Under the pieces are notes generated by a model, which saw only the letters and a program-made list of their open reading frames with translations, ran no database searches and was not told where the DNA came from. DNA of 21,019 bases from Microcaldota archaeon (GTDB lineage: Archaea; Iainarchaeota; Iainarchaeia; JAADDC01), in assembly GCA_027074515.1 (NCBI GenBank), contig JALTCQ010000111.1:1-21019 (forward strand), given 5' to 3'. Position 1 is the stretch's first letter. Every line of letters begins with the position of its first letter. A program made the translations under genes and the position numbers. Positions 6,206-13,568 of this stretch are shown piece by piece.

Positions 6206-7867
6206 ATGCCGAAGTATGACGTTCGACAATCAGATCTCGAGCACCTCGTGGGAAAGAAGTTCACGCTTGAAGAGATTGAGAACATCCTCTTTGACCTGAA
6301 GGCGGAACTGGACGACTACGAGGATGGGATTATAACTGTGGACTACTCGGACACGAACAGGCCAGATGTGTGGTCCGTGGAGGGACTTGCACGGGAGATG
6401 AGGGGGTATTTGGGCATTGAAACGGGTCTGCCAAGGTACGAACTAACACCATCAGGCGCCGAAGTGCACGTGGATCCCTCCGTGGGCAAAGTGCGACCCT
6501 TCGTCGCAGCAGCCATCGTCAAGGACGTAAACCTGGGCGTGCCTGGCTACGAGCAGCTCATACAGCTCCAGGACAAGATCATGCTCACGTATGGGAGAAA
6601 AAGGAAGCGCGTGGCCATAGGAACGCACAACGCTGACCTCATACACTTCCCCGCAAGGTACACAACGGCAAAACCCGATGCAATATCCTTCGTACCACTC
6701 TGGGAATCCCGCGAGATGACCCTGCGCGAGGTACTCGAGTACCACGAAAAGGGCAGGGAATACACCCACTTGCTGGAGGGTCTTGAACGCTATCCCGTGC
6801 TGCTCGACGCGGAGGACAGGGTAATTTCCTTCCCGCCGATCATAAACTCCAACGATATCGGCAACATTGGGCCTGAAACGAAGAACATCTTCATCGACGT
6901 GACGGGAACGGACGAGAAAGCGGTTCTTACCGCGCTCAACGCAGTGGTAGCAGCCCTTGCTGAGAGAGGGGGGAGGATAGAGTCTGTGAAGGTTGTGTAC
7001 CCTGACCGCGTGGTAGAAGCACCAGATCTCTCTCCAAAGGAGTTCATCATTTCCAAAGCATATGCCGAGCGCGTTTCGGGGTTGAGATTCACAGACGACG
7101 AGTTCAGAAAGCTCCTTGAGCGGGCGAGGTACAGCGTGAAATCGGTGGATGGGGACAAGTGGACCGTCATATACCCGGCATACCGCGCAGACATCATGCA
7201 CCAGCGCGACATGGTTGAAGACATCATCATCGCATACGGATATAATCGCGTCGAGCCAAAGAAGCCAGCCTTCTTCACCCGCGGCGGCGCATCGGAGTAC
7301 ACGAAGCTGGAGGATGCGGTAAAGGAGCTTCTCATCGGTGCCAGTGCCCAAGAGATTGCAACATTCATCCTCACGTCCCGTTCAGTCGTCGAAAGAGCAA
7401 AGCACATCCCCGTTGTCGTCCTCCAGAACCCAATGACGGAAACATTTTCCTTAGTCCGTCCGGCACTTCTGCCCACAGTTCTTGACGTCCTCTCGGCGAA
7501 CACGGGAGAGGAGTATCCCCAGAAGGTGTTTGAGGTGGGAGACGTTGTTGTCTCCAGCGAATCCAGCCCCACGGGAACGAGAACTGAGCAGCACGTCTGC
7601 TACGCCTTGGCAGCATCTGAGGCTACATACACGGATGCCCGCCAGGTCTTGGAGTTCTTGCTGGATCAGTTGGGTGTTAACTACCGCTTAAAGGAGTCAG
7701 ACAAGCCGTGGTACGTCTCTGGACGCTCTGCCGACGTGGTTGTCGGCGGAGAGGTCATAGGGCACATTGGTGAGGTTCATCCCGAAGTCCTCGAGTCCTT
7801 TGGGATTGGGATGCCCGTTGTTGCCTTCGAAATTTCTCTTTCAAAGGTCCTGGGGGCGCTCAAGTGA
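6206..7867 (+). CDS. pheT: Phenylalanyl-tRNA synthetase beta subunit
   Basis: 553 residues, the length class of archaeal/eukaryotic PheT and shorter than the bacterial type. It begins MPKYDVRQSDLEHLVGKKF and carries the archaeal signature DTNRPDVWSVEGLAREMRGY near residues 50-70. A B3/B4-like core follows, containing FPPIINSNDIGN near 210-220. The C-terminal catalytic-like module includes the segment SGRSADVVVGGEVIGHIGEVHP. It forms the editing and structural half of PheRS with PheS. The start follows the pheS stop by one nucleotide and has a good Shine-Dalgarno site. It overlaps the next gene by 4 nt (GTGA), so the three genes are very likely co-transcribed and translationally coupled. Confidence 0.95.
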   Translation: MPKYDVRQSDLEHLVGKKFTLEEIENILFDLKAELDDYEDGIITVDYSDTNRPDVWSVEGLAREMRGYLGIETGLPRYELTPSGAEVHVDPSVGKVRPFVAAAIVKDVNLGVPGYEQLIQLQDKIMLTYGRKRKRVAIGTHNADLIHFPARYTTAKPDAISFVPLWESREMTLREVLEYHEKGREYTHLLEGLERYPVLLDAEDRVISFPPIINSNDIGNIGPETKNIFIDVTGTDEKAVLTALNAVVAALAERGGRIESVKVVYPDRVVEAPDLSPKEFIISKAYAERVSGLRFTDDEFRKLLERARYSVKSVDGDKWTVIYPAYRADIMHQRDMVEDIIIAYGYNRVEPKKPAFFTRGGASEYTKLEDAVKELLIGASAQEIATFILTSRSVVERAKHIPVVVLQNPMTETFSLVRPALLPTVLDVLSANTGEEYPQKVFEVGDVVVSSESSPTGTRTEQHVCYALAASEATYTDARQVLEFLLDQLGVNYRLKESDKPWYVSGRSADVVVGGEVIGHIGEVHPEVLESFGIGMPVVAFEISLSKVLGALK

Positions 7868-8475
7868 TTGACCCGCTCTACGCTTTGGTGCCCTACCTTC
7901 TCGGCTCGATACCCTTTGCGTACGTGCTTGCGCGCCTGCACGGAAAGGACATCGCTAACTTTGGGGACAAGAACATAGGTGCAACAAATGCGTACTACGC
8001 CACGGGCAAGCTTTGGGTCTGGGTCGCGGCTGCAACGCTGGATGCGCTAAAGGCATTCATTCCTGCATACTTCTGGGGGCCATGGTACGGATTAATCGCT
8101 GTTTTCGGCCATATTTTCTCGATTTTTACGTTTGTAGTGCTTAGAAGAGTCGTGTCAGGAGCAGGAACGGCGTCCGCCATAGGTTTCGCTCTTGCTGTAA
8201 ACCCGTGGCTCATACCCTTGGCCCTGGGCATCTTCCTCGTTTACTACTTCATCCTCCGTCCCGGCGGGAAAATCATGGACTTCTTTGCAGCGGAAAGGGG
8301 CTACACGCCAGGAATGGTGATGCTCTGGGCCACGTACACCATAGCGGCAAAATACGACATGATACGGGGTGAGGCGGCAGAGGCGATGTTTGTCCTCGTG
8401 GCCTTCGTCTCCCTCGTCTACGCCTACAAGCTCAGATACCTCTACAAGAAGTGGGGAATACTGGAGTACCGGTGA
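7864..8475 (+). CDS. PlsY-like (DUF205) polytopic membrane protein, divergent motifs
   Basis: 203 residues with about five or six hydrophobic segments. The N-terminal half matches the PlsY acyl-phosphate:glycerol-3-phosphate acyltransferase family well: GSIPFAYVLARL (14-25), then GDKNIGATNAYYATGK (34-49) and LDALKAF (59-65). Then GHIFSIFTF (82-90) matches PlsY motif GHxFPxF. The usual GGKG sequence after it is replaced by SGAGTASAIG (98-107), and the C-terminal HxxNIxRL motif is not evident. Bacterial PlsY acylates glycerol-3-phosphate. Archaea build ether lipids on glycerol-1-phosphate, so the substrate here is open. The GTG start overlaps pheT by 4 nt. The stop codon abuts the convergent gpmA stop (TGATCA). 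Family membership is likely; the function is not assigned. Confidence 0.75.
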   Translation: MIDPLYALVPYLLGSIPFAYVLARLHGKDIANFGDKNIGATNAYYATGKLWVWVAAATLDALKAFIPAYFWGPWYGLIAVFGHIFSIFTFVVLRRVVSGAGTASAIGFALAVNPWLIPLALGIFLVYYFILRPGGKIMDFFAAERGYTPGMVMLWATYTIAAKYDMIRGEAAEAMFVLVAFVSLVYAYKLRYLYKKWGILEYR

Positions 8476-9165
8476 TCACTCCAGGACGATCTTCTCCCTT
8501 ATTTTCATGTTCTCGTCGAACTCGTAGATGATGGGAATCCCCACGGGTACCTCTAACTGTCTCACTTCCTCCGGCGTTAGCCCATCCAGCTCCATGATGA
8601 TGCCCCTGAGCGTGTTTCCATGGGCTGCAACGAGGACTGTTCCCTTCTCCCTCAGCGCAGGAATGATTCGCTCCCTCCAGTAGGGAAGAACCCGCTCTAT
8701 CGTATCCTTGAGGGACTCTGATGCTGGAAGAAGCTCTGGCGGGACATCCTTATACCGTTCGTCGAATCTTGGGTGCCTCGGGTCGTTCCAGTCAAGGGGA
8801 GGCGGTGGCGCGTCGTAGCCCCTTCTCCACGCCCAGAATTTCTCTTCGCCCACCTCTTTACGCACCTCAGCCTTATTTCTTCCCTGCAGCGCTCCGTAGT
8901 GCCTCTCGTTCAGTCTCCAGTGCTTCTCGCAGGGAATCCAGAGCCGGCCCATCTCTTTCAACGCGAGAACGCCCGTCATGATTGCTCGTTCCAAGTACGA
9001 CGTGAACCAGATGTTCGGCTTGTATCCTGCCTTCATAAGCACGGTTCCAGCGTGGCGTGCCTGCTCCTCACCCTCTGGGGCGAGGGGAACATCAGTCCAT
9101 CCTGTGAAAATGTTCTCCTTGTTCCAAACGCTGAGCCCGTGGCGAAGAAGAATGAGGGTGGGCAT
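8476..9165 (-). CDS. gpmA: 2,3-bisphosphoglycerate-dependent phosphoglycerate mutase
   Basis: 229 residues. It interconverts 3- and 2-phosphoglycerate in glycolysis/gluconeogenesis. It is a histidine phosphatase-superfamily enzyme with LLRHGLSVWN (phospho-accepting His9), a conserved Arg60 in SYLERA, LNERHYGALQG with Glu87, and the second catalytic His182 in VAAHGNTLRGI. The dPGM-specific segment around WNDPRHPRFDERY is also present. The length is typical of short bacterial/archaeal dPGM. It follows korB by one nucleotide (TGATATG) with GGTGGAG 4 nt upstream of the ATG, so it is the third gene of the korA-korB operon. Many archaea use the cofactor-independent enzyme instead, so a dPGM is a less common choice. 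Confidence 0.92.
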   Translation of the reverse strand: MPTLILLRHGLSVWNKENIFTGWTDVPLAPEGEEQARHAGTVLMKAGYKPNIWFTSYLERAIMTGVLALKEMGRLWIPCEKHWRLNERHYGALQGRNKAEVRKEVGEEKFWAWRRGYDAPPPPLDWNDPRHPRFDERYKDVPPELLPASESLKDTIERVLPYWRERIIPALREKGTVLVAAHGNTLRGIIMELDGLTPEEVRQLEVPVGIPIIYEFDENMKIREKIVLE

Positions 9166-9166
9166 A

Positions 9167-10060
9167 TCACTCCACCCCGTAGAGAGAAACGATCTCCTGC
9201 CAGTCCCTCTCGCGCTTGCGCTTCCAGAATGGGCCCTTGCGCACGGAGGGCCAGCCCTCCTCGTATGACATCCTGTCTTCGCTCACGTAGAATACGCCTG
9301 TGGGCACCCCCGCATCCGGGTTCAAATCGTAGTTCCACTCGCGTGCCCGCTTCAGCGCTGCCTCGAAGTTCCTTGGGTCGTGGCCATCCTCCTCCAAGCG
9401 GTATACGTGCTCGCGGAAGTACTGTGTGGTGTCGTGGAAGGAAACACAGGGCTGGAGCACTTCAACGAGGGAGAACCCCTTGTGTTTTATGGCTGCCTTG
9501 AGGGTTTCCTTAAGGTGTGCCACGTCGTAGGCGAACTCGCGTGCCACAAAGGTTGCTCCTGCCTCCAGTGTGAGTGCTATCGGGTTCAAGGGTTCCTCGA
9601 AGGTGCCCAATGGCGTGCTCTTGCCCTTGAAGCCGTGCTCCGTGGTCGCGGTTGCCTGCCCTGTGGTCAATGCGAAGACCTGGTTGTTGTGGAGGACCAC
9701 TGTGATGTCCGAGTTGTAGCGAGCCGCGTGGATGAGGTGTGAGATCCCTTCGTTGAGGAGACCTCCGTCACCACCATAGGCAATGACCTTTAGCTCAGGG
9801 TTGGCCAGCTTGATGCCCACGGCCGGAGGAATCGTTCTTCCGTGAAGCCCGTAGAAGCCATTGACGTTGATGTAGTCGTAGATCTTGGCACCACAGCCGA
9901 TGTCCGCAGTTATCACGAAGTCCTTGCGCTGGGCAAAGCCTTCATTTATTAGTTCAGCTATGGCCATCTTGCTGGCCGTGAGGATCCCAAAGTTACCACA
10001 TCCCGGGCACCAGGTGATTGGTGCCGGCGTGTTCAGGTCGTTTGGAGTCATGGCACACAT
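9167..10060 (-). CDS. korB: 2-oxoacid:ferredoxin oxidoreductase beta subunit
   Basis: 297 residues from the ATG at 10060. It is the thiamine-diphosphate and [4Fe-4S] subunit that oxidatively decarboxylates a 2-oxoacid to acyl-CoA while reducing ferredoxin. Cluster cysteines are visible in WCPGCGNFG, ADIGCGAKI and LQPCVSF. The TPP/Mg site is GGDGGLLNEGISHLIHAARYN, followed by VVLHNNQVFALTTGQ. An in-frame GTG at 10066 overlaps the korA stop but sits only 1-2 nt from the GGAGGT site. The ATG at 10060 is spaced 7 nt and is preferred. It partners with the fused gamma-alpha subunit encoded upstream. The substrate (pyruvate, 2-oxoglutarate or broad 2-oxoacid) cannot be fixed from sequence. Confidence 0.93.
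   Translation of the reverse strand: MCAMTPNDLNTPAPITWCPGCGNFGILTASKMAIAELINEGFAQRKDFVITADIGCGAKIYDYINVNGFYGLHGRTIPPAVGIKLANPELKVIAYGGDGGLLNEGISHLIHAARYNSDITVVLHNNQVFALTTGQATATTEHGFKGKSTPLGTFEEPLNPIALTLEAGATFVAREFAYDVAHLKETLKAAIKHKGFSLVEVLQPCVSFHDTTQYFREHVYRLEEDGHDPRNFEAALKRAREWNYDLNPDAGVPTGVFYVSEDRMSYEEGWPSVRKGPFWKRKRERDWQEIVSLYGVE
9170..9176 (-). promoter_or_regulatory. Shine-Dalgarno site of gpmA
   Basis: GGTGGAG on the minus strand, inside the last codons of korB, lies 4 nt before the gpmA ATG. It supports coupled translation. Confidence 0.6.
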
Positions 10061-10062
10061 TT

Positions 10063-11697
10063 TCACAACCTCCTTATGATGTATTCAGGTGTTAGAGGCC
10101 TCGCGTCGTAGCGGAGGACCCTCTCATCGATCATGATGCCCGTCTTCTCCGCTATGATCTGGCCGAGGAGTCCTGTAACGTCGTTCTCCACGAGGACGAT
10201 CCGCTCGGCGTCCTTGACTGCATCCTTGAACTGATCCACAGGGAAGGGTTCAACATATGATACCTGAACGAACTTCCAACCCTTCAGCCGTTTTATTGCA
10301 TCCATGATCGCGCCCTTGGTGCTCCCCCATGAAACGATCACGTTGTTCCCTTCTCCGTAGACGCTCACGGGTTCCAGGCGTGCAATCTCCTCTGCCATGT
10401 ATTTAACCTTTCTGAAGCGCTTGTCGTTCATCTTTATGGCCCACTCGCCCTCTTCCCTCGTGTATCCGTACTCGTCGTGCTCGTAGGACGTTGCTCGGAC
10501 GGGAACGTCTGCCTGGCCAGGAACAGCGCGCGGAGAGACGCCAGTCTCCGTTATCTCGTAGCTCTTGTAGTCAGAAGGAACAACGTCGATGATGTTCCTG
10601 CTGGGATTCACGCGCGGGGAGAACTCATCGATGGTATACGTAGATTCTGCAAGGTGCTTGTCAGAGACGATGATGGAAAGCACCCTGTACTTGTATGCCA
10701 GGTAGAACGCCTCGATGGTCCTCTCAAACGCCTCCCTGGGGTCTCCAGGGGCGACGACCACCTTAGGATACTCCCCGTGACCTATGTTCACCGCCATCTT
10801 TAGGTCGCCCTGGCCAGTATAGGTCGGAATGCCCGTGGAGGGAGCATTCCTCATGGCAAGGTATGCGACCAAAGGTACTTCACTCATGCCCTGCATGCTC
10901 ATAGCTTCTCCCATGAGGGCAAAACCGCCGCCAGACGTCCCGATCATGGTCATGGCTCCGGCGTAGGACGCACCGAGGGCAGCGTTTGCCACGGCAATTT
11001 CGTTCTCCAGCTGTATGGCTTGGTAGTCATACTTCGTCTGGAGGGCAGCGAGGTAGTGGAGCACGGGCGTTGCTGGGGTCATGGGATATGCGATGTATAG
11101 ATCCAGGCCCGATGCAATGGCACCAAGAGCTACTGCCTGGCTCCCAGAGATGAAGTAGCGGGGCTTTCTTTCAGGGTGCTCGTCAATGGCATGCCCAGCG
11201 TCCACTGCGTCGTATCCTTTCCTTGCCGCTTTCACAGCTGCTTCATTGCCCTTCAGTTCCTCTCTAATCGTCTTCTCCAGGGACTCAAAGGGCATTCCAA
11301 AGTACTTCCACGCTGCGGCGATAAGTATGGTGTTCTCCATGATGCGTGGGACGTTGAGCTCCTTGATTATGGCATCCGTGTCCACTGAAATCTTTTTCTC
11401 CGCGTTGACGCGGTTTGGAGCGAAGATCACCGCGTTGTCCTTCATCTCTGCAGCATGCTTAACAACCGTGTCGTCGTTCAGCGCGATCACAATGTCATGA
11501 CCCTCAAACTCGTGGGACATTATGGGCTCGTCCGAAATCGCCAAAACGTTGAAGTTATGGCCCCCTCTTATGAGCGAGGGGTAGTCCCTGTAGTTAAAAA
11601 CGTAAAACCCCTCACGAACAAAGGCCTTTCCAAGAATCTCTGCGGCCTTGGCAATACCTTGGCCGGCCTCTCCTCCTATGAGTATCTGGCGGTACAT
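10063..11697 (-). CDS. korA: 2-oxoacid:ferredoxin oxidoreductase, fused gamma-alpha subunit
   Basis: 544 residues from the second of two in-frame ATGs. The N-terminal third is the gamma domain (ILIGGEAGQGIAKAAEILGKAF, then RDYPSLIRGGHNFNVLAIS). The remainder is the alpha (pyrimidine-binding) domain, with YPMTPATPVLHYLAALQ matching the YPITPST signature of two-subunit archaeal enzymes, and ENDVTGLLGQIIAEKTG near the end. This fused architecture with a separate ~300-aa beta subunit is the Sulfolobus/Aeropyrum type. ATG 11697 is chosen over ATG 11703 because the TATA box is centred 24.5 nt from it, matching the spacing of other leaderless genes here. The gene precedes korB and gpmA and is divergent from the unknown membrane protein. 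Confidence 0.92.
   Translation of the reverse strand: MYRQILIGGEAGQGIAKAAEILGKAFVREGFYVFNYRDYPSLIRGGHNFNVLAISDEPIMSHEFEGHDIVIALNDDTVVKHAAEMKDNAVIFAPNRVNAEKKISVDTDAIIKELNVPRIMENTILIAAAWKYFGMPFESLEKTIREELKGNEAAVKAARKGYDAVDAGHAIDEHPERKPRYFISGSQAVALGAIASGLDLYIAYPMTPATPVLHYLAALQTKYDYQAIQLENEIAVANAALGASYAGAMTMIGTSGGGFALMGEAMSMQGMSEVPLVAYLAMRNAPSTGIPTYTGQGDLKMAVNIGHGEYPKVVVAPGDPREAFERTIEAFYLAYKYRVLSIIVSDKHLAESTYTIDEFSPRVNPSRNIIDVVPSDYKSYEITETGVSPRAVPGQADVPVRATSYEHDEYGYTREEGEWAIKMNDKRFRKVKYMAEEIARLEPVSVYGEGNNVIVSWGSTKGAIMDAIKRLKGWKFVQVSYVEPFPVDQFKDAVKDAERIVLVENDVTGLLGQIIAEKTGIMIDERVLRYDARPLTPEYIIRRL
10068..10073 (-). promoter_or_regulatory. Shine-Dalgarno site deciding the korB start
   Basis: GGAGGT at the end of korA is spaced 7 nt from ATG 10060 but only 1 nt from GTG 10066, so the ATG is the better start. 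Confidence 0.65.
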
Positions 11698-11718
11698 GCT
11701 CATATAACGCTGTTAAGG

Positions 11719-11724
11719 TTTAAA
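11719..11724 (-). promoter_or_regulatory. TATA box of korA-korB-gpmA operon
   Basis: TTTAAA is centred 24.5 nt from ATG 11697. It sits 15 bp from the oppositely oriented box of the divergent gene, so the two preinitiation complexes would crowd each other. Confidence 0.6.
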
Positions 11725-11738
11725 TGCGAGGTGGTGCG

Positions 11739-11746
11739 TTATAAAG
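11739..11746 (+). promoter_or_regulatory. TATA box of the unknown membrane-anchored protein gene
   Basis: TTATAAAG is centred at 11742.5, 24.5 nt before ATG 11767. This spacing fixes a leaderless start and excludes longer readings through the korA promoter. Confidence 0.65.
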
Positions 11747-11766
11747 GGCGACTACATTTTTACATC

Positions 11767-12927
11767 ATGGCTGAGAACAACAGGCACTTCGACGTTCTCG
11801 GGTTGATATTGGTCCTCCTCGGCCTGGCATACGCTGGTTTCGCCATATACTGGGGTGCGAATACAGAATGGAGCCCGCACACGGATTATTACGTGCAGCA
11901 GATACTAAACCACAACGGAAAATACATCGCAACGTTCGAGACACAAGCCGGATCGGTAGGAATCGTGGATCTGAAGGGAAGGTATGCATACGTCAAGGTA
12001 GACAGTGATGGGCTGATTAACGCAGCATACCTGCTCCCGGAGATGAACCTTGTTGGAGTGGCGAGAAAAGACAGCTACACATACCTGTTATCAGTATCCG
12101 GAAAGCACGCGTCCATATTTCGAATAGGAAGCGCGGGAATGGATCGCTTCGACTATAACCTAGATCTCTGGACCTTGCGCAGCACATCACGTGTACAGAT
12201 TTCAGATTCACCAGTGTTTTACGTGCCAGGAACGTGGAGGAACCACTACGGCGTGCTACGGCTCGATTTTTCCGAAATAAACAACCCCGTGGCGCGAGTA
12301 TTCTACGATGTGCCGACATCGGATTTCATAAGAGATGGAGACAGCATATATTTCCAAAGTCCACAGGGCCGCCTTCACGAGCTAGCAATCCGCGGAAAAA
12401 CTGCCACGGATTACAGAATACTGATCACGGGATCCCCGCTATCCGCAAGGGATGGGATCGTTGCGGTACAGTCAGAAAAGGGAGTAGGTTACGTGGAGAT
12501 CAATGGGAATACCGCCAACGCCATAATCCTTGACGGCACGAAGGGAAATGCAGTAGTAACGGACTTCGGCACGTTCATATCGGATAACGGTAAGTTCTAC
12601 GCAGTTACGGGGCATGATAAAAACAGCCTGCGCGTGCTCGTGGCAGATTTCCCCTTCGAACCATACAGCTACATACAAGGCACCGCGGAGTACGAGATCC
12701 TCGGCACGTACGCAGCAGATCCAGCATACATCCACGGCACCTTCGACTTCCCCCACTGCCCCCAGAACTTCGTAGCGATAGATGCAAACGTGACGTTCAT
12801 AACTGCCCCTGTGGAGAGAGTTTCAAGCGTTAGAGGCGTGCTAACACCCATAAACTACGAGGGCAACACTTCTGTGGCTCTAACGCCTGCAAAGCTCAGC
12901 GTGGACTTCCCGTGTTACAGCCCATAG
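11767..12927 (+). CDS. Membrane-anchored extracytoplasmic protein of unknown function, propeller-like repeats
   Basis: 386 residues; I do not recognise the family. A single N-terminal hydrophobic helix (about 10-30, VLGLILVLLGLAYAGFAIYW) follows a short polar head. The remainder is hydrophilic and looks beta-rich, with repeated short hydrophobic strands, many Gly/Asp turns, and phrases such as GKYIATF, GKHASIFRI, GRLHELAI and GKFYAV spaced through the chain. This resembles a beta-propeller (inference from pattern only). Two N-glycosylation sequons (Asn341-Val-Thr, Asn367-Thr-Ser) and the only two cysteines (331 and 383, a possible disulfide) lie in the last 60 residues. The topology is probably N-in with a large outside domain. 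ATG 11767 is 24.5 nt from the centre of a TATA box. The 3' end overlaps tmk by 13 bp. It is divergent from korA. Confidence 0.8.
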   Translation: MAENNRHFDVLGLILVLLGLAYAGFAIYWGANTEWSPHTDYYVQQILNHNGKYIATFETQAGSVGIVDLKGRYAYVKVDSDGLINAAYLLPEMNLVGVARKDSYTYLLSVSGKHASIFRIGSAGMDRFDYNLDLWTLRSTSRVQISDSPVFYVPGTWRNHYGVLRLDFSEINNPVARVFYDVPTSDFIRDGDSIYFQSPQGRLHELAIRGKTATDYRILITGSPLSARDGIVAVQSEKGVGYVEINGNTANAIILDGTKGNAVVTDFGTFISDNGKFYAVTGHDKNSLRVLVADFPFEPYSYIQGTAEYEILGTYAADPAYIHGTFDFPHCPQNFVAIDANVTFITAPVERVSSVRGVLTPINYEGNTSVALTPAKLSVDFPCYSP

Positions 12928-13514
12928 GCACGAAGCGCAGAGACTACCTGTTTGTGGACTGCAGTGGGCCCCTTTCGCCCATCGACCACGACAAAGCCGT
13001 GCTGAACAGCTAGCTCTGAGTACCTTTCTCGGACCCGCCGTAGAAACTCCTGGCGCTCGAAGTTTTGGACGAGGCCGTCGTTCCCATGCGCTCTTGCGAC
13101 GATTCTTTGGAGAGCAACATCTTCGGGCACATCTATTAATATTGTAACGTCCGGTTTTGGAAATTCTGCGTTCAGTTGCAATATATACTCCTCGTCAAGT
13201 CCTTGCAGCGTCTGGTAGACGATGGACGACCAGTAGTAGCGCTCAGAGATAACGATTTCCCCTGCTCTGAGCGCCGGTTCTATGACCTTCTTCACGTGCT
13301 CGTTTCTGTCCGCCGCAAACATGAGCGCTACCGTTTTTGGGTCCGGAACGTCCTTGGATCGTAGAAGCATGCGGAGAAAGTACCCCGTGAAGAGATCCTT
13401 TGTTGGCTCCTCTGTGAGCACCACCTTACGCCCCTGACGGATCAAATAGTCCGCAAGCATACGCGCCTGGGTGCCCTTGCCCGAGCCGTCGATACCTTCG
13501 AAGACGATGAACAT
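12915..13514 (-). CDS. tmk: Thymidylate kinase
   Basis: 199 residues. It phosphorylates dTMP to dTDP in the cytoplasm, the final dTTP-specific kinase step. The P-loop GIDGSGKGT is at residues 7-15, the TEEP segment follows at about 34-37, and ERYYWSSIVYQ provides the nucleotide-monophosphate-binding ER(Y) motif. LIDVPEDVALQRI and the LID segment (RAHGNDGLVQNFERQEFLRRV) also match the family. The length is typical. The start is an ATG with a weak TATA-like CTTATTC centred 24 nt upstream. The 3' end overlaps the convergent unknown gene by 13 bp. It lies 54 nt from serS, which has the same strand and a separate promoter. Confidence 0.94.
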   Translation of the reverse strand: MFIVFEGIDGSGKGTQARMLADYLIRQGRKVVLTEEPTKDLFTGYFLRMLLRSKDVPDPKTVALMFAADRNEHVKKVIEPALRAGEIVISERYYWSSIVYQTLQGLDEEYILQLNAEFPKPDVTILIDVPEDVALQRIVARAHGNDGLVQNFERQEFLRRVRERYSELAVQHGFVVVDGRKGPTAVHKQVVSALRAYGL

Positions 13515-13534
13515 GTTTTTGAGTTGGATCGGGA

Positions 13535-13541
13535 GAATAAG
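13535..13541 (-). promoter_or_regulatory. TATA-like box of tmk
   Basis: CTTATTC on the minus strand is centred 24 nt upstream of the tmk ATG, implying leaderless transcription. The same heptamer precedes serS. Confidence 0.45.
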
Positions 13542-13568
13542 AAAGGGGTGGTTAGAAAGGCCAAACCG

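Noticed and set aside
11455..11766. Longer N terminus for the unknown membrane-anchored protein
   Set aside because: The extension lies antisense within korA and covers both promoters. The TATA box spacing and the N-terminal membrane helix favour ATG 11767.
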